A DNA stretch of 64,000 nt from Devosia riboflavina (GTDB lineage: Bacteria > Pseudomonadota > Alphaproteobacteria > Rhizobiales > Devosiaceae): the NCBI RefSeq assembly GCF_000743575.1, contig NZ_JQGC01000026.1:1-64000 (forward strand), written 5' to 3'. Each line of letters begins with the position of its first letter. The stretch's first letter is position 1. The translations under genes were made by a program, and so were the position numbers. Of the stretch, positions 28,716-38,289 are shown one piece after another. The notes below the pieces were generated by a model, which worked only from the letters and a program-made list of their open reading frames with translations, was not told the origin of the DNA and did no database searches.

Positions 28716-28816
28716 CGAATGGGCTCCATCGGATTGGAGCAACGGCTGACAAGACGATTAGTCTATGAGGCGGAGCAATTTTTCCGCGTCACCCGCGGCA
28801 AGGGTTTCGCCCGACT

Positions 28817-31216
28817 TCAGGCGATGAATACGCCAACGGGACCGTCACCCTCTCCGGCAACGCATTTACCAAAACCCGACGTGTCGCCGAGGCCCGCAGA
28901 ATGCCACCGCGACAGATCGGCAAATAGTGTGAGCGTCACCCCAGCATGCTGGCGCCGAAATCCGAGGCGATCCTGACCACGGTCGATCGGCTCGTAGCTA
29001 CCCTTGGAAAACAGCACTGGGTGGCTCTGGCGCAGCTTTAAGAGTTTCTGGGTCATCACCAGCTTGTCGTCCCGACCCGCTTCGGGTTTGGCTAGTCGTC
29101 TACCGAGAGCTGCAAAGTCGAGAGGCCGGCGATTGTCCGGATCGACGAAGCTCTGCTCCCAGTCCTCGGCCCCGCGATAAATGTCGGGCACACCGGGGAG
29201 CGTGAATTTCAATGCGACATGGATCAGCGTCTTGCGCCGACCGATTGCTTCATAGCGCGCGCGCACCGAATGAAAGCTCTTAAGGAAGCCCTCGTCGGCA
29301 AGCATGCCGTCGATCATTTTCTCGACCTTCTTCTCATAGCCAAGATCATTGACACCCCAATCGCTGCGTTGCCGCGCCTCGCGCAGGGATTTGGTCATCG
29401 CGCCCTTGAGCCGATCGGCAAAATCCTGGGTGATCCCAGCAATCGGCCAACCGCCGAGGAGGAGTTGAAACAGCAGATAGAGATCGTTGGGATGAATATC
29501 TTCCGCCTTGCTGCCCAGAAGAGAACGCCAGGTGATCACCGCTTGCGCCCAGTGACCGGGATCATCGGCGAGGGCCGAAATCAGCAGCCGAATGTCCTCG
29601 CCTCTTTTGGTGTCGTGCGTTGACGTTCCAATCAGGCAAAGCGGATGCCGCTCCAATCGCCGGATATTTCTGTCGTGAAAGCTTGTGATCGATTGATTGA
29701 ACCTGTCGGGATGGGCGCCGACCTCATTGAGCGAGACCAGGCGATTGTAGCGGTAAAGAGATGTGTCCTCGACGCCCTTGGCCATCACTGGACCCGTATA
29801 TTGCTGAAAGCGACCGACGACCTCCGCGGCGTGATGCGCGTCGTAGCTGCTGTTCAGAGTGCCGTAGAGAAGTGCCGCGATAAAGTCGAAGGTCGCTGGC
29901 TGAATTTGCGGCTGCACGCGGGCGGCTCGCGCCAGAGCAAGGGAGAGCTCACGGCGATCCATCGACCCGGGAACGCCATTGTGGGCATAGACGCGATAAA
30001 CATCGAGCTGCGCAATCAGCTCGCGCCAGACACGCTTCAGGGCGTGCTCGGTGAGATCAGCCGACGCGGCAAAGGACCAGGCCAGGCGAGCCGTGCGGCT
30101 TGCCAGAGTGCCCAACTCCGCGGCAAGCTCATTGTCCATCACCCGCAACTTGCAGCGATAGGCCTCGTCATGCGGGGCCGGCACCGCCCCGACGAACCCC
30201 TTGTACGCTTCGGTCAGGGCCTGCTCCCCTTCGGCTCGGGTCAGCACTCGGGTCAGATCGGCGCCCACTTCATAGCCAGTCGTACCCTCGACCGGCCAGT
30301 CGCGGCGAAGATATTCGTGCGGCGCGAGGATCTTTTCGACGGCGAGATAGATAGGCCGCGGCGATTTGCGCCGGAGCATTTTCAAGTAGCCCAGCGGATC
30401 GAGAAGACCATCGATATGGTCGATCCGCAGACCGTCCACCAAACCCTCTGCAATGAGGGAAAAGATCAGCGCGTGTGCATGATCGAACACCTCAGGGCGA
30501 TCGATCTGGATGCCAGCCAATTCGCTGTTGATGAAGAAGCGCCGATAGTTGATCTCGTGAGCGGCCGTTGCGAAATGGGCGAGACGCCAATGCTGGCGCG
30601 ATATGAGTTCTCGCAGCGCTTCGGGATCAGCGTGCGCGGCCACGACGTCATCGACATCGCCATAACGGCTGATGAGAGCAACGCTATCGTCAGTCCGGAT
30701 GGGCAGTTTCTCCTTATCATAGGCCCAGACTGCAAACCCCTCGGCATCCGCCTTGAGGCAAATGTCGCCGTCGGCCAAAACCTCGGCAAAGGACTTGCCG
30801 AGAAAAGGCACGAGCACTTTGCCGTCCATGTCCGGACGCGACGGATGCCAATCGATGTCGAACCACTCAGCATAGGGGCTGTCCGGACCATGCCTGAGGA
30901 CATCGAGCCAGAGAGCATTGCTGGCCCCGCCGATACCCATGTGGTTGGGCACGAAGTCGAGAATGATCCCCATGCCCCGCGCCTCTAGCGCAGCGGCGAG
31001 TGCCCGGAAATCATCGAGAGTACCGATCTCGGGGTTGATCCGTGTATGGTCAACCGTGTCATACCCGTGCGTACTGCCGGGCTGCGCCATGAGAATGGGC
31101 GAAAGATAGACGTGGCTGACACCCAGTTCGTCGAGATAGGGCACCAGCACCCTGGCATCGGCGAGGCTGAAATCCTTATTGAGCTGCAGACGATAGGTAG
31201 CGCGAGGCTGCTTCAC
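28817..31216 (-). CDS. treY: Malto-oligosyltrehalose synthase
   Basis: 799 residues of the GH13 family. It rearranges the reducing-end glucose of a malto-oligosaccharide into a terminal trehalosyl unit. Seen are TYRLQLNKDFSLADA at the N-terminus, STHGYDTVDHTRINPEIG, DFVPNHMGI, the catalytic-site stretch GLRIDHIDGLLDP, EKILAPHE, GTSTHDTKRGED and PGVPDIYRGAE, all characteristic of TreY. The length is normal. Its ATG overlaps the treZ stop by four bases, giving tight coupling. A debranching enzyme (TreX/GlgX), often the third member, is not in the window. An EcfG-type promoter upstream of treZ should serve both genes. Confidence 0.95.
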   Translation of the reverse strand: MKQPRATYRLQLNKDFSLADARVLVPYLDELGVSHVYLSPILMAQPGSTHGYDTVDHTRINPEIGTLDDFRALAAALEARGMGIILDFVPNHMGIGGASNALWLDVLRHGPDSPYAEWFDIDWHPSRPDMDGKVLVPFLGKSFAEVLADGDICLKADAEGFAVWAYDKEKLPIRTDDSVALISRYGDVDDVVAAHADPEALRELISRQHWRLAHFATAAHEINYRRFFINSELAGIQIDRPEVFDHAHALIFSLIAEGLVDGLRIDHIDGLLDPLGYLKMLRRKSPRPIYLAVEKILAPHEYLRRDWPVEGTTGYEVGADLTRVLTRAEGEQALTEAYKGFVGAVPAPHDEAYRCKLRVMDNELAAELGTLASRTARLAWSFAASADLTEHALKRVWRELIAQLDVYRVYAHNGVPGSMDRRELSLALARAARVQPQIQPATFDFIAALLYGTLNSSYDAHHAAEVVGRFQQYTGPVMAKGVEDTSLYRYNRLVSLNEVGAHPDRFNQSITSFHDRNIRRLERHPLCLIGTSTHDTKRGEDIRLLISALADDPGHWAQAVITWRSLLGSKAEDIHPNDLYLLFQLLLGGWPIAGITQDFADRLKGAMTKSLREARQRSDWGVNDLGYEKKVEKMIDGMLADEGFLKSFHSVRARYEAIGRRKTLIHVALKFTLPGVPDIYRGAEDWEQSFVDPDNRRPLDFAALGRRLAKPEAGRDDKLVMTQKLLKLRQSHPVLFSKGSYEPIDRGQDRLGFRRQHAGVTLTLFADLSRWHSAGLGDTSGFGKCVAGEGDGPVGVFIA

Positions 31217-33063
31217 TTGCGCGCCTCGCTGCGCAGCATCAGGGTGCAGTCGCTGGGCAAAATCCAGAAATGTTCGGGGTCAACCGGTCGGCGCCCTGCG
31301 CCATCATAATCGGGATGCTCGCTGCTCCAGGCCAGCGACCAGACGTTCCCATCTGGCGGCGCCAACAGCGGTTCCGCGGTGACCGCCATGGGCAGGTCGC
31401 GACCGAGGTTGAAGAGGATGAGCCGGTGTCCCGCTGGCTCCGGCGTCATATAGCGCAGCAGCAGGGCGCCATCTCCGAGCACTGCCCCGTCAATCCATCG
31501 CTCAGTCTCCTGCGAAAAAACAGGGTCTGTCCGGCGCAGCGTCAGCAGGTCACGATGGAGCGCAAGTAACCCCTGATGCCGTTCCGCCTCGGCCCAATCG
31601 AGCTTGCTCTGCGCAAAGGTTGCCGGATCCGCCGGATCGGCCAGGCGCTCCAGCATGGCGGGATCGGCAACACCTGGGAAATTCTTCAACGACGTCCTGC
31701 GTCCTGCCGCGACCGCCTTGCCATGCTCGCCCTCAATGCCAAAGAAATAATAGAACGGCCGGGTCGAGCCGAATTCCTGACCCTGGAAAAGGCAAGGCGT
31801 CTGAGGTGCCAACAGCAGTATGCCTGTGATGGCCCGCAGACACGCGGGACTGAGCAGCGAACTCAACCGAAGACCACGCGGCGAATTGGCGACCTGATCG
31901 TGGTTTTCAAGGAAATGGACGAAATGCCGGGGCGGCGTCTCGAGATTATAGGTCCCGTAGGTCTTGTCACGGGCATCCGAGCGCTGGCCCTGGTAAAGAA
32001 AACCATATTTCAGCGCCGAGACCAGTTCCTGCGGTGTGCCGCGATAATCGCGATAGTAGAAATCGTCGTGCCCGATGGTGGCGACCCGCAGCGTGTGCTG
32101 AAAATCATCGCTATACATCGCATCGACGCCGAAGCCGCCGATATCAGGGCTTTCGATCATCCGCCGTTCCTGCGGCTGGTTCTCGACCACGACATAAGCC
32201 GAGCGCGGCTTGGCGGCCTCTCTCACCGCTTCCGTCAATTCGGCGAGGATATGTCGCTCACTGCTGTCGAACATGGCCTGCACCGCATCGATCCGCAGCC
32301 CATCGAGGTGAAAATCCCGGATCCAGTAGACGGCATTGTCGATGATGAAATCCCGAACAGCTCGCGCACCTTCCCCATCGAAGTTAAAACTGGCGCCCCA
32401 TTCGTTCTCGTAGCGGCTGGTCAAGTAGTGGTCGGAATATGCCCGGTAATGGTCCCCAAGCCCCACGTGATTGTAGACGACGTCGAGAATGACCCCCACG
32501 CCGACACTGTGCGCCGCATCGATGAAAGCGCGCATCTCGTTGATCGTTCCGTAAGGAGCAAAGGGCGCAAAAGGCAGCGTTGTGTCGTAGCCCCAGCCGA
32601 AAGCGCCGCTGAAGGTACCCACCGGCATGAGCTGAATAACTGTGATGCCAAGGCTCTTTAGATGCTCGAGTTTAGTCGCTGCCGCGAGCCAAGTACCCTC
32701 ATTCGTGAACGTACCGACATGAAGCTCATAGATCACCTGGTCTCCATTCGACACGCCGCCCCAAAGGCTGTCAGTCCAGGCAAAATTGCTCGAAACGACC
32801 ACCGATGGCCCGTCATTGCCGCCAGGCTGAAAGCGAGACGCCAAGTCCGGTACGGGATTTCCCCCATCCAATCGGAACGTATAGCGGGCCCCGTTGCCAA
32901 CACCATCTACAAGGCCACCAAAATAGCCATCCCCTAAGTCGTCCAGTTTGAGCAGGCCCTTCCCCTCGATCTCGACTTCCGCGCGAGCCCGGCCCAGGGC
33001 CCAAACGAGAAAATGGGTCCCCTGCTCATTGGGAATTGCCCCGAAATTTCTACGAAGTGACAT
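31213..33063 (-). CDS. treZ: Malto-oligosyltrehalose trehalohydrolase
   Basis: 616 residues. It releases trehalose from maltooligosyl trehalose produced by TreY. The N-terminal beta domain (RRNFGAIPNEQGTHFLVWAL) precedes a GH13 barrel with VIYELHVGTFTNEGTW, DVVYNHVG, the nucleophile region GLRIDAVQAM, the acid in YVVVENQ and the transition-state stabiliser in HFLENHDQVAN. The start ATG at 33061-33063 lies 31 bases downstream of the -10 element of an EcfG-type promoter. A damaged partial copy of the same N-terminus occurs at 39270-39402. Confidence 0.95.
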   Translation of the reverse strand: MSLRRNFGAIPNEQGTHFLVWALGRARAEVEIEGKGLLKLDDLGDGYFGGLVDGVGNGARYTFRLDGGNPVPDLASRFQPGGNDGPSVVVSSNFAWTDSLWGGVSNGDQVIYELHVGTFTNEGTWLAAATKLEHLKSLGITVIQLMPVGTFSGAFGWGYDTTLPFAPFAPYGTINEMRAFIDAAHSVGVGVILDVVYNHVGLGDHYRAYSDHYLTSRYENEWGASFNFDGEGARAVRDFIIDNAVYWIRDFHLDGLRIDAVQAMFDSSERHILAELTEAVREAAKPRSAYVVVENQPQERRMIESPDIGGFGVDAMYSDDFQHTLRVATIGHDDFYYRDYRGTPQELVSALKYGFLYQGQRSDARDKTYGTYNLETPPRHFVHFLENHDQVANSPRGLRLSSLLSPACLRAITGILLLAPQTPCLFQGQEFGSTRPFYYFFGIEGEHGKAVAAGRRTSLKNFPGVADPAMLERLADPADPATFAQSKLDWAEAERHQGLLALHRDLLTLRRTDPVFSQETERWIDGAVLGDGALLLRYMTPEPAGHRLILFNLGRDLPMAVTAEPLLAPPDGNVWSLAWSSEHPDYDGAGRRPVDPEHFWILPSDCTLMLRSEARK

Positions 33064-33094
33064 GGAAAGGCTCGGGCGGGCGGACAGAAGAGAA

Positions 33095-33119
33095 AACGGC
33101 TATGACCGCCTGGGGTTCC
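33095..33119 (-). promoter_or_regulatory. EcfG-type general stress promoter of treZ-treY
   Basis: Read on the minus strand: GGAAC (33119-33115), a 16-base spacer, then CGTT (33098-33095). This matches the alphaproteobacterial EcfG/RpoE2 consensus GGAAC-N16/17-CGTT exactly. It lies directly upstream of treZ in the correct orientation, with no other gene between. Trehalose genes are known members of this regulon in rhizobia. Confidence 0.8.
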
Positions 33120-33323
33120 TGTGCTGCTAGCCAATCACGTTTCCTCGCCTACTGATATCGGCAGGATGAAGCTCTAGCGTCCGCAAACACCACGTGATTT
33201 TCTGTGTCGGGGCAGAACCGATCCATCAGATGATCGAAACACCGCCCTTGGGAGGTAGAACTGCGCCGATTTCTAGGTGAACGCTGGGCGTCGGTTTCCG
33301 CGATCCACGTCGCCGTTGGGCTG

Positions 33324-34772
33324 ATGCTGGCCTTCATCGCCCTGTTCATTGCGATCTTCGCGTATTTTGTCGCTGCCGGTGTCCGCCAGACGCAGCAGAA
33401 TTTAGACGATCGCTCCAAGGCGGCTGCCCAGGTCGTCGCGACCAACGCCTATTGGGTAAACGAGGTCGCCAACCAAACGCTGCGGCGAGTAGATGCTGCC
33501 CTGGGCCCCCAGATGTCTGGTGACAGCGCGTCCATTCAAGCTGTCCTTGATGGCCTGCCTTCCGTGGTGGAAGTCTATGTTATCGACGCGGAAGCACACA
33601 CAATTTACGCGACGGTACCAGGAGCCAGCGAGGTCTCTGTGGCAGATCGCGAGTATTTTGTGGCAGTCCGAGATGGAGTTGAGTTCTATACCTCTCCTAT
33701 GATCGTCAGCCGCTTGACCGGCGACCGCATATTCGTCTTCAGCAAACGGGTAGAGCGCGACGGAGCTTTTGCAGGCGCGATCATGGTCTCGTACTCTGAT
33801 CGACTTCTCGAAGGCCTGTGGCATACGCTCGATCTCGATGCAGGCTCGACGGTCAGCTTTGTACGTGATGATGGGCAACTGATGGCGCGCTATCCTGCAC
33901 CAGACGCTCCCGTGGATCTTTCGACCACCCCTCTCTTCAGCCAGTTTTTGCCGGTCAATTCGGAAGGTACATATACCTCGTCGAGTTCGCCGGTGGACGG
34001 TATCGCCCGGGTGGTGAGCTACGAGAGAGTTGAAGGCACCCGAATAATCGCCCTTGCCTCGATAGCATCGACGGCGACATGGGCATCTTTCAGGGGTGCC
34101 GTTTTCACCGTCCTCCTCATCGTTTCGCCGATCGTATTGGGCCTCGCCTTGGGTTGCTGGTGGATCGTAATTCTCCTCAAACGGGATTCTCGCCAGGCGG
34201 CAGAAATGACAATGCTGTTCCGGGAGATTCACCACCGGATCAAGAACAACATGCAGTCCATTCAGGCGCTGGTGGGATTGCAGAACATTCCGGAGACTGC
34301 CAAGCACGATCTGCGCTCCCGTTTTGCGGCAATGGCGGCAATGCATGAGCACATCTACAGGCATGATCGATACGCGAGCATCGACGCCAAAGATCTAGTT
34401 CCGGCCATAGTCGATGAGGTGATCGCGGCCTACGGATCAAGCGCCGAGGTCAGTTACTCGCTTTCATCGGTTCAAGTCGGTCGTGATCAAGCTACCCCGC
34501 TCGCGCTATTGTTGAGCGAGCTCGTCACAAACTCCCTAAAGTATGCGTTTCGCGAGGGCGTTCAGGGACAAATTTCTATTTCTCTATGGCCAGCAGCGGA
34601 TGGAATGGCGACGCTCGTGGTGCGAGACAATGGAGTGGGCCTGCCGGAGGGGCCACGGGGTGGAAGCATGGGCATGCGTTTGGTGAAGGGTGTCGTATCA
34701 CAGCTCGGTGGGGAACACAGTTTCCGCAACGAGGGCGGAGCCCTATTTGAGGCAAAGCTGCGGTTGATCTAG
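33324..34772 (+). CDS. Membrane sensor histidine kinase, HisKA_2/HWE-like, with Cache domain
   Basis: 482 residues. A membrane helix at 1-20 and another at about 255-280 bracket a periplasmic Cache-type sensor (VEVYVIDAEAHTIYATVPG, DREYFVAVRDG, DRIFVFSKRVERDG). The cytoplasmic half has the phospho-acceptor His in FREIHHRIKNNMQSIQALVG (about 302), as in HisKA_2 kinases, then the ATPase domain with LLSELVTNSLKYAF, DNGVGLP and GMRLVKGVVSQLGG. Kinases of this class often feed PhyR/EcfG stress signalling in alphaproteobacteria; EcfG-type promoters nearby fit, but no phyR or ecfG gene is in the window. The frame is open upstream, though no other start codon was found there. Confidence 0.88.
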   Translation: MLAFIALFIAIFAYFVAAGVRQTQQNLDDRSKAAAQVVATNAYWVNEVANQTLRRVDAALGPQMSGDSASIQAVLDGLPSVVEVYVIDAEAHTIYATVPGASEVSVADREYFVAVRDGVEFYTSPMIVSRLTGDRIFVFSKRVERDGAFAGAIMVSYSDRLLEGLWHTLDLDAGSTVSFVRDDGQLMARYPAPDAPVDLSTTPLFSQFLPVNSEGTYTSSSSPVDGIARVVSYERVEGTRIIALASIASTATWASFRGAVFTVLLIVSPIVLGLALGCWWIVILLKRDSRQAAEMTMLFREIHHRIKNNMQSIQALVGLQNIPETAKHDLRSRFAAMAAMHEHIYRHDRYASIDAKDLVPAIVDEVIAAYGSSAEVSYSLSSVQVGRDQATPLALLLSELVTNSLKYAFREGVQGQISISLWPAADGMATLVVRDNGVGLPEGPRGGSMGMRLVKGVVSQLGGEHSFRNEGGALFEAKLRLI

Positions 34773-35035
34773 CCCACGATCATAGCGCGCCGGATTTTGC
34801 GACAGAGGCAAGGCTGCGATTAAGATCGTCGCGGTGGTCGCAAGACGGTTCCAGACCGACGGCGATCAGTTCGAATACGCCTGGACCACATGGTTTTCTA
34901 AGTGTGCTGGATCATTCCATCAACTGGCCGCGGATCCCACGTAATTCGGGCGCCGTTGCTCCACCAGCTGGTTCCAGATCAAGGGGATCGAACAAACGAC
35001 ATCGCCGTTGTGGGAGACTACCAAGGAGAACGGTC

Positions 35036-35251
35036 ATGTACGAGGATACGGAAAAGTTCGTCGATCTCGACTTCGAGCAACGGGTTCGACAGACGGCATA
35101 TCATTTATGGGAGGATGACGGCCGACCTTTTGGCGATGAGAAGAAATATTGGTTCATCGCCTTGGAACGGCTGCTCGCCGAACGTCCCGAAGCGACGCAA
35201 ACAAAACCGTTGCAGGCACCAGGACTCAGCTCAGAAGCCCGCGACGTCTGA
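35036..35251 (+). CDS. DUF2934 small protein
   Basis: 71 residues from an ATG at 35036 preceded by AAGGAGA at good distance. The N-terminal half holds the DUF2934 pattern (EQRVRQTAYHLWEDDGRPFG and a following aromatic YWFIALERLL). Family members are small soluble proteins of unknown role, common in rhizobia and relatives and often near stress genes. The C-terminal 20 residues are low-complexity. It lies about 260 bases after the sensor kinase and stands alone. Confidence 0.8.
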   Translation: MYEDTEKFVDLDFEQRVRQTAYHLWEDDGRPFGDEKKYWFIALERLLAERPEATQTKPLQAPGLSSEARDV

Positions 35252-35454
35252 CGATTGTAAGTGACGCTGACCTTGGAGAAGCCTTTTCGCCTCCCCGGGC
35301 GATTTGACAAATTATCTTCCCTGCCAACCTAACGGTCAACGGTCGGTTCCAATGATGCGGCGTGTCGAGCATAAAGCTCCAGATCGTAATCTTGTATAAT
35401 GGCTTCGCATCGAGTTCGTTGGGCGACCCGGGCATATAGATTTTCAGCCCTAAA

Positions 35455-35661
35455 CTACCTCAGCAGACGCCCTCTATCTTCTTTGCGAGTCAAGTGTTCA
35501 CGACCGGCGGTTGTCAACGCTGGTCCACCTTCCTTCTGTTCGATGAGCGCAAGCGACAGAGGCTTGGCAAAGTGCTGGGGATCAACATCGGTAGGTTGAT
35601 CCAGGGACCCGAAGCGTGCAAGCGTTTCCAATTCTTCGTAGGTGAGATCGTCGTCTGTCAT
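35455..35661 (-). CDS. Small hypothetical protein
   Basis: 68 residues from the ATG at 35661, with GGGAGG upstream, which supports a real gene. It is acidic at the N-terminus (MTDDDLTYEELETLARFG) and basic at the end, with LTTAGREHLTR resembling the tail of small helix-turn-helix-like proteins. I do not recognise a family. It is followed on the same strand by no other gene; its upstream neighbour at 35737 points the same way. Confidence 0.55.
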   Translation of the reverse strand: MTDDDLTYEELETLARFGSLDQPTDVDPQHFAKPLSLALIEQKEGGPALTTAGREHLTRKEDRGRLLR

Positions 35662-35736
35662 CGTGTCCTCCCAATACGTTCCGCTCCAACAGCGGTTGCG
35701 CCTATCTGGTTGCACGTCGTCAAAGCTGGAGCCGTT

Positions 35737-36357
35737 CTAGCGCAATAGACCCTCGCGCTCGAAAGCATCCCAGCCCACGAGATTTGGTTTTTCCTCGCTC
35801 TCGGTGCCGGTTTCCTTTGCTTTTTTGTCCGCCCTTGCGAGCTTTGCTTTCCAGGCCGCTTTTCGCCGGTTCTCGGCTGCCGTGAGGGCATCATCTTCGC
35901 GCCACGTCGTAACAAGATCGTCGTCGAGAATGTCTTCTACCTTGCGGGGACTAAAGACGTGGAAGGTAATCTTTCTTGCTCGACCTCGCAATTTCACGGT
36001 GCGAGTGCCTGCGCTCGGGAGGCGGCCATCCTTGAGCCAACGGTGACGTTCGGTGGTCGAAATGGAGAGAATATCCTCAATCTCGCGAGGAATGACCGGG
36101 AGATCTTCGATACCGTCAAGCTTTCGCGTTACAATTGACGAGGCCTTGCTGAACTCTGCCCGCTTCTCCACCGGCATGCGCAACACCATGGTCCCCGCAA
36201 CGACGTCGAGCGACTTCTTGACCGTGCTGGGCAGGCTGGCGCGAACTTCGAGCAGAAGGCCCTTGGCCCGCACAGACGAGCCCAGGGTTGCGGAAGGAGG
36301 CAGAGGCCATTCTGCGATCAGGTCGGCTGGGAGAACGGGTTTGTGCTTGGATGGCAT
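35737..36357 (-). CDS. Hypothetical protein, possibly DNA-binding
   Basis: 206 residues from the ATG at 36357 (MPSKHKPVLPADL). An ATG at 36537 would add 60 residues and has AGGAG only three bases away. The middle part reads IEDILSISTTERHRWLKDGR, compatible with a helix-turn-helix resembling excisionase/MerR-like domains. It is followed by KLRGRARKITFHVFSPRKVE and a Lys/Ala/Glu-rich helix, then GWDAFEREGLLR. The protein is charged and soluble. I do not recognise the family. Bases 36358-36741 hold no other gene that I can support. Confidence 0.5.
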   Translation of the reverse strand: MPSKHKPVLPADLIAEWPLPPSATLGSSVRAKGLLLEVRASLPSTVKKSLDVVAGTMVLRMPVEKRAEFSKASSIVTRKLDGIEDLPVIPREIEDILSISTTERHRWLKDGRLPSAGTRTVKLRGRARKITFHVFSPRKVEDILDDDLVTTWREDDALTAAENRRKAAWKAKLARADKKAKETGTESEEKPNLVGWDAFEREGLLR

Positions 36358-36741
36358 TAGGTCGAGATAGCCACAGTCTTCATCGACTGCAATGCGTTCC
36401 CTCTCGCCAAGTTGGTCATATGCGGTCTTTTCCGAGCCCCATTGCGGTCTGGGCAGGATTACAAAGACTCGGCATTCTAAAGCTGCGCTGCTCAGGGGGC
36501 GCTGCGTGCGCCCGATGTGCCTTTCCCGATCTGGCATGGACTCCTGCCCGAAGCTGCGGTCATGATAGATATCCGGGGCCTAGCGGCTTCGTTCCTGCGT
36601 TCTGCACACCGGTATGTGATCCTCTTCAGTGCAACGCGCCGACTGACCATGACTTCTACTGGCAGGCAATCTTGCCCGACACCCGACGAGCGCACTCGTT
36701 AGCGTCATGCGTTCGCGCATCAGCCGTCAGAGGAGACCCCG

Positions 36742-37971
36742 ATGCGCCTTATACAAGTCTTGCTCGCAAGTACCGTCACCTATGCAGCACTGCTACCCGT
36801 CATTGTAACAGGCGAGGACAGCCGCTCTGCTGAAACGCAGACCGCAAACGCGCCGGATCAGCAACCAGCCTTCAATGGCCAGACGCGCGCTCCGCAGCCG
36901 GCCCAGACGCCGGAGGTTGAAACAACTACGATTGCGGAGGACCTGCCCCAACTCTGGTCGCTCGAATTTCTGCCCGATAGCAGGATGCTCGTGACGACCA
37001 AGGCAGGCGAGATGCATATCGTCACTCCCGAAGGCGAAGTTGGCGAGCCCTTAGGGGGCCTTCCGGATGTTGACGATCGCGGCCAGGGAGGCCTGCTCGA
37101 TGTGGCTTTGGCGCCCGACTTCGATAGTTCAGGGCGAATCTTTTTCTCCTTTTCAGAACCCCGTGACGGGGGCAACGGCACGAGCGTTGCCTCCGCCACG
37201 CTCTCGCTCGACGACGCCAATGGCGGAACTCTTGATGATCTGGAGGTCATCTTCCAGCAAACCCCCGCTTATGACGGCGACAAGCACTTTGGCTCCCGCC
37301 TGGTCTTTGCCCCTGATGCAAGCCTGTTCGTTACCGTGGGTGAGCGATCGGATGTCGAAACACGCAACCAGGCGCAGGATATCTCAAGCGGACTGGGCAA
37401 GGTCTTCCGCATCGGGGCCGATGGCGCTCCCCTTTCGGACAACCCGTTCATCTCGACCGAAGGCGCCTTGCCCCAAATCTGGAGTTTTGGTCATCGTAAC
37501 ATGCAGGCAGCAGCGCTTGATGGCGAAGGTCGGCTCTGGACCGTCGAGCATGGGCCAATGGGTGGGGACGAACTCAATCGGCCAGAAGCGGGCGTCAACT
37601 ACGGCTGGCCGGAAGTGACTTATGGCCTCGACTATAGCGGCGAACCAATTGGCGACGGCGTCACCGCTATGGAGGGGACGACCCAGCCCATTTACTACTG
37701 GGACCCCGTTATAGCGCCATCGGGCATGGCGTTCTATGCGGGCAGCGAATTCCCCGAATGGCAGGACGCATTCTTGATCGGCGGTTTGGTTTCTGAAGGT
37801 CTTGTCGTCGTCCACCTCCAGGACGACAAGGTGGCTCACGAGGAGCGCGTACCGCTCAATGCGCGCGTGCGCGATGTCAAGGTGGGACCTGACGAAGCAG
37901 TTTACGCGGTCACTGAGAACCCCGACGCTGGAACTTCGACCATAGTTCGCCTGACCAAAGGCAGATCTTGA
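36742..37971 (+). CDS. PQQ-dependent sugar dehydrogenase, soluble beta-propeller type
   Basis: 409 residues. A signal peptide (about 1-24) and a Gln/Pro/Thr-rich linker precede a GDH/YliI-type six-bladed propeller from about residue 60. Matching motifs are LPQLWSLEFLPDSRMLVTTK, DRGQGGLLDVALAPDF, GKVFRIGADG, PQIWSFGHRN, WTVEHGPMGGDELN (with the catalytic-region histidine), NYGWPEVTYG and APSGMAFYAG. It should act in the periplasm, oxidising aldose sugars with PQQ. The ATG has AGAGGAGA upstream. A membrane-type PQQ glucose dehydrogenase is encoded at 51.6 kb; no pqq biosynthesis genes are in the window. Confidence 0.88.
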   Translation: MRLIQVLLASTVTYAALLPVIVTGEDSRSAETQTANAPDQQPAFNGQTRAPQPAQTPEVETTTIAEDLPQLWSLEFLPDSRMLVTTKAGEMHIVTPEGEVGEPLGGLPDVDDRGQGGLLDVALAPDFDSSGRIFFSFSEPRDGGNGTSVASATLSLDDANGGTLDDLEVIFQQTPAYDGDKHFGSRLVFAPDASLFVTVGERSDVETRNQAQDISSGLGKVFRIGADGAPLSDNPFISTEGALPQIWSFGHRNMQAAALDGEGRLWTVEHGPMGGDELNRPEAGVNYGWPEVTYGLDYSGEPIGDGVTAMEGTTQPIYYWDPVIAPSGMAFYAGSEFPEWQDAFLIGGLVSEGLVVVHLQDDKVAHEERVPLNARVRDVKVGPDEAVYAVTENPDAGTSTIVRLTKGRS

Positions 37972-38216
37972 GCAACGGCCGTGTAGCGAGGCATTCTGTG
38001 TCTCACTCTATTTCTGCTGCAAATCATTACCCAATAGCTGTGAGCGACTTCGCGATCCACCAAGGCCCTCGGCGAGTGTTAGGAGCTGCCATGGATGCCA
38101 TTCGAGTTGGCTCGGTTCGGGATGGGATCGGCAGCGGCCGATCGACGGCTTGTTTGACAAACTCAGTGGCTGCCTTGATCCGGCTGATCACGTTTTCTCG
38201 CCTCGATCACTTCGAC

Positions 38217-38241
38217 GGAACAGCCGAGTACCGCACCCGTT
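38217..38241 (+). promoter_or_regulatory. EcfG-type stress promoter before the Gln-rich gene
   Basis: GGAAC (38217-38221), 16-base spacer, CGTT (38238-38241): an exact match to the EcfG consensus in the right orientation. About ten bases downstream a GC-rich hairpin (38251-38267, CCGGGTCC/GGCCCGG around TTA) occupies the expected 5' leader, then GGAGGAGG and the ATG at 38290. Confidence 0.75.
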
Positions 38242-38289
38242 TTCTCAGAGCCGGGTCCTTAGGCCCGGACAACCGGAGGAGGAACTCCT

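Noticed and set aside
29645-30988. 447-codon plus-strand frame opposite treY
   Set aside because: The treY frame has all conserved GH13 motifs; the plus frame is its shadow.
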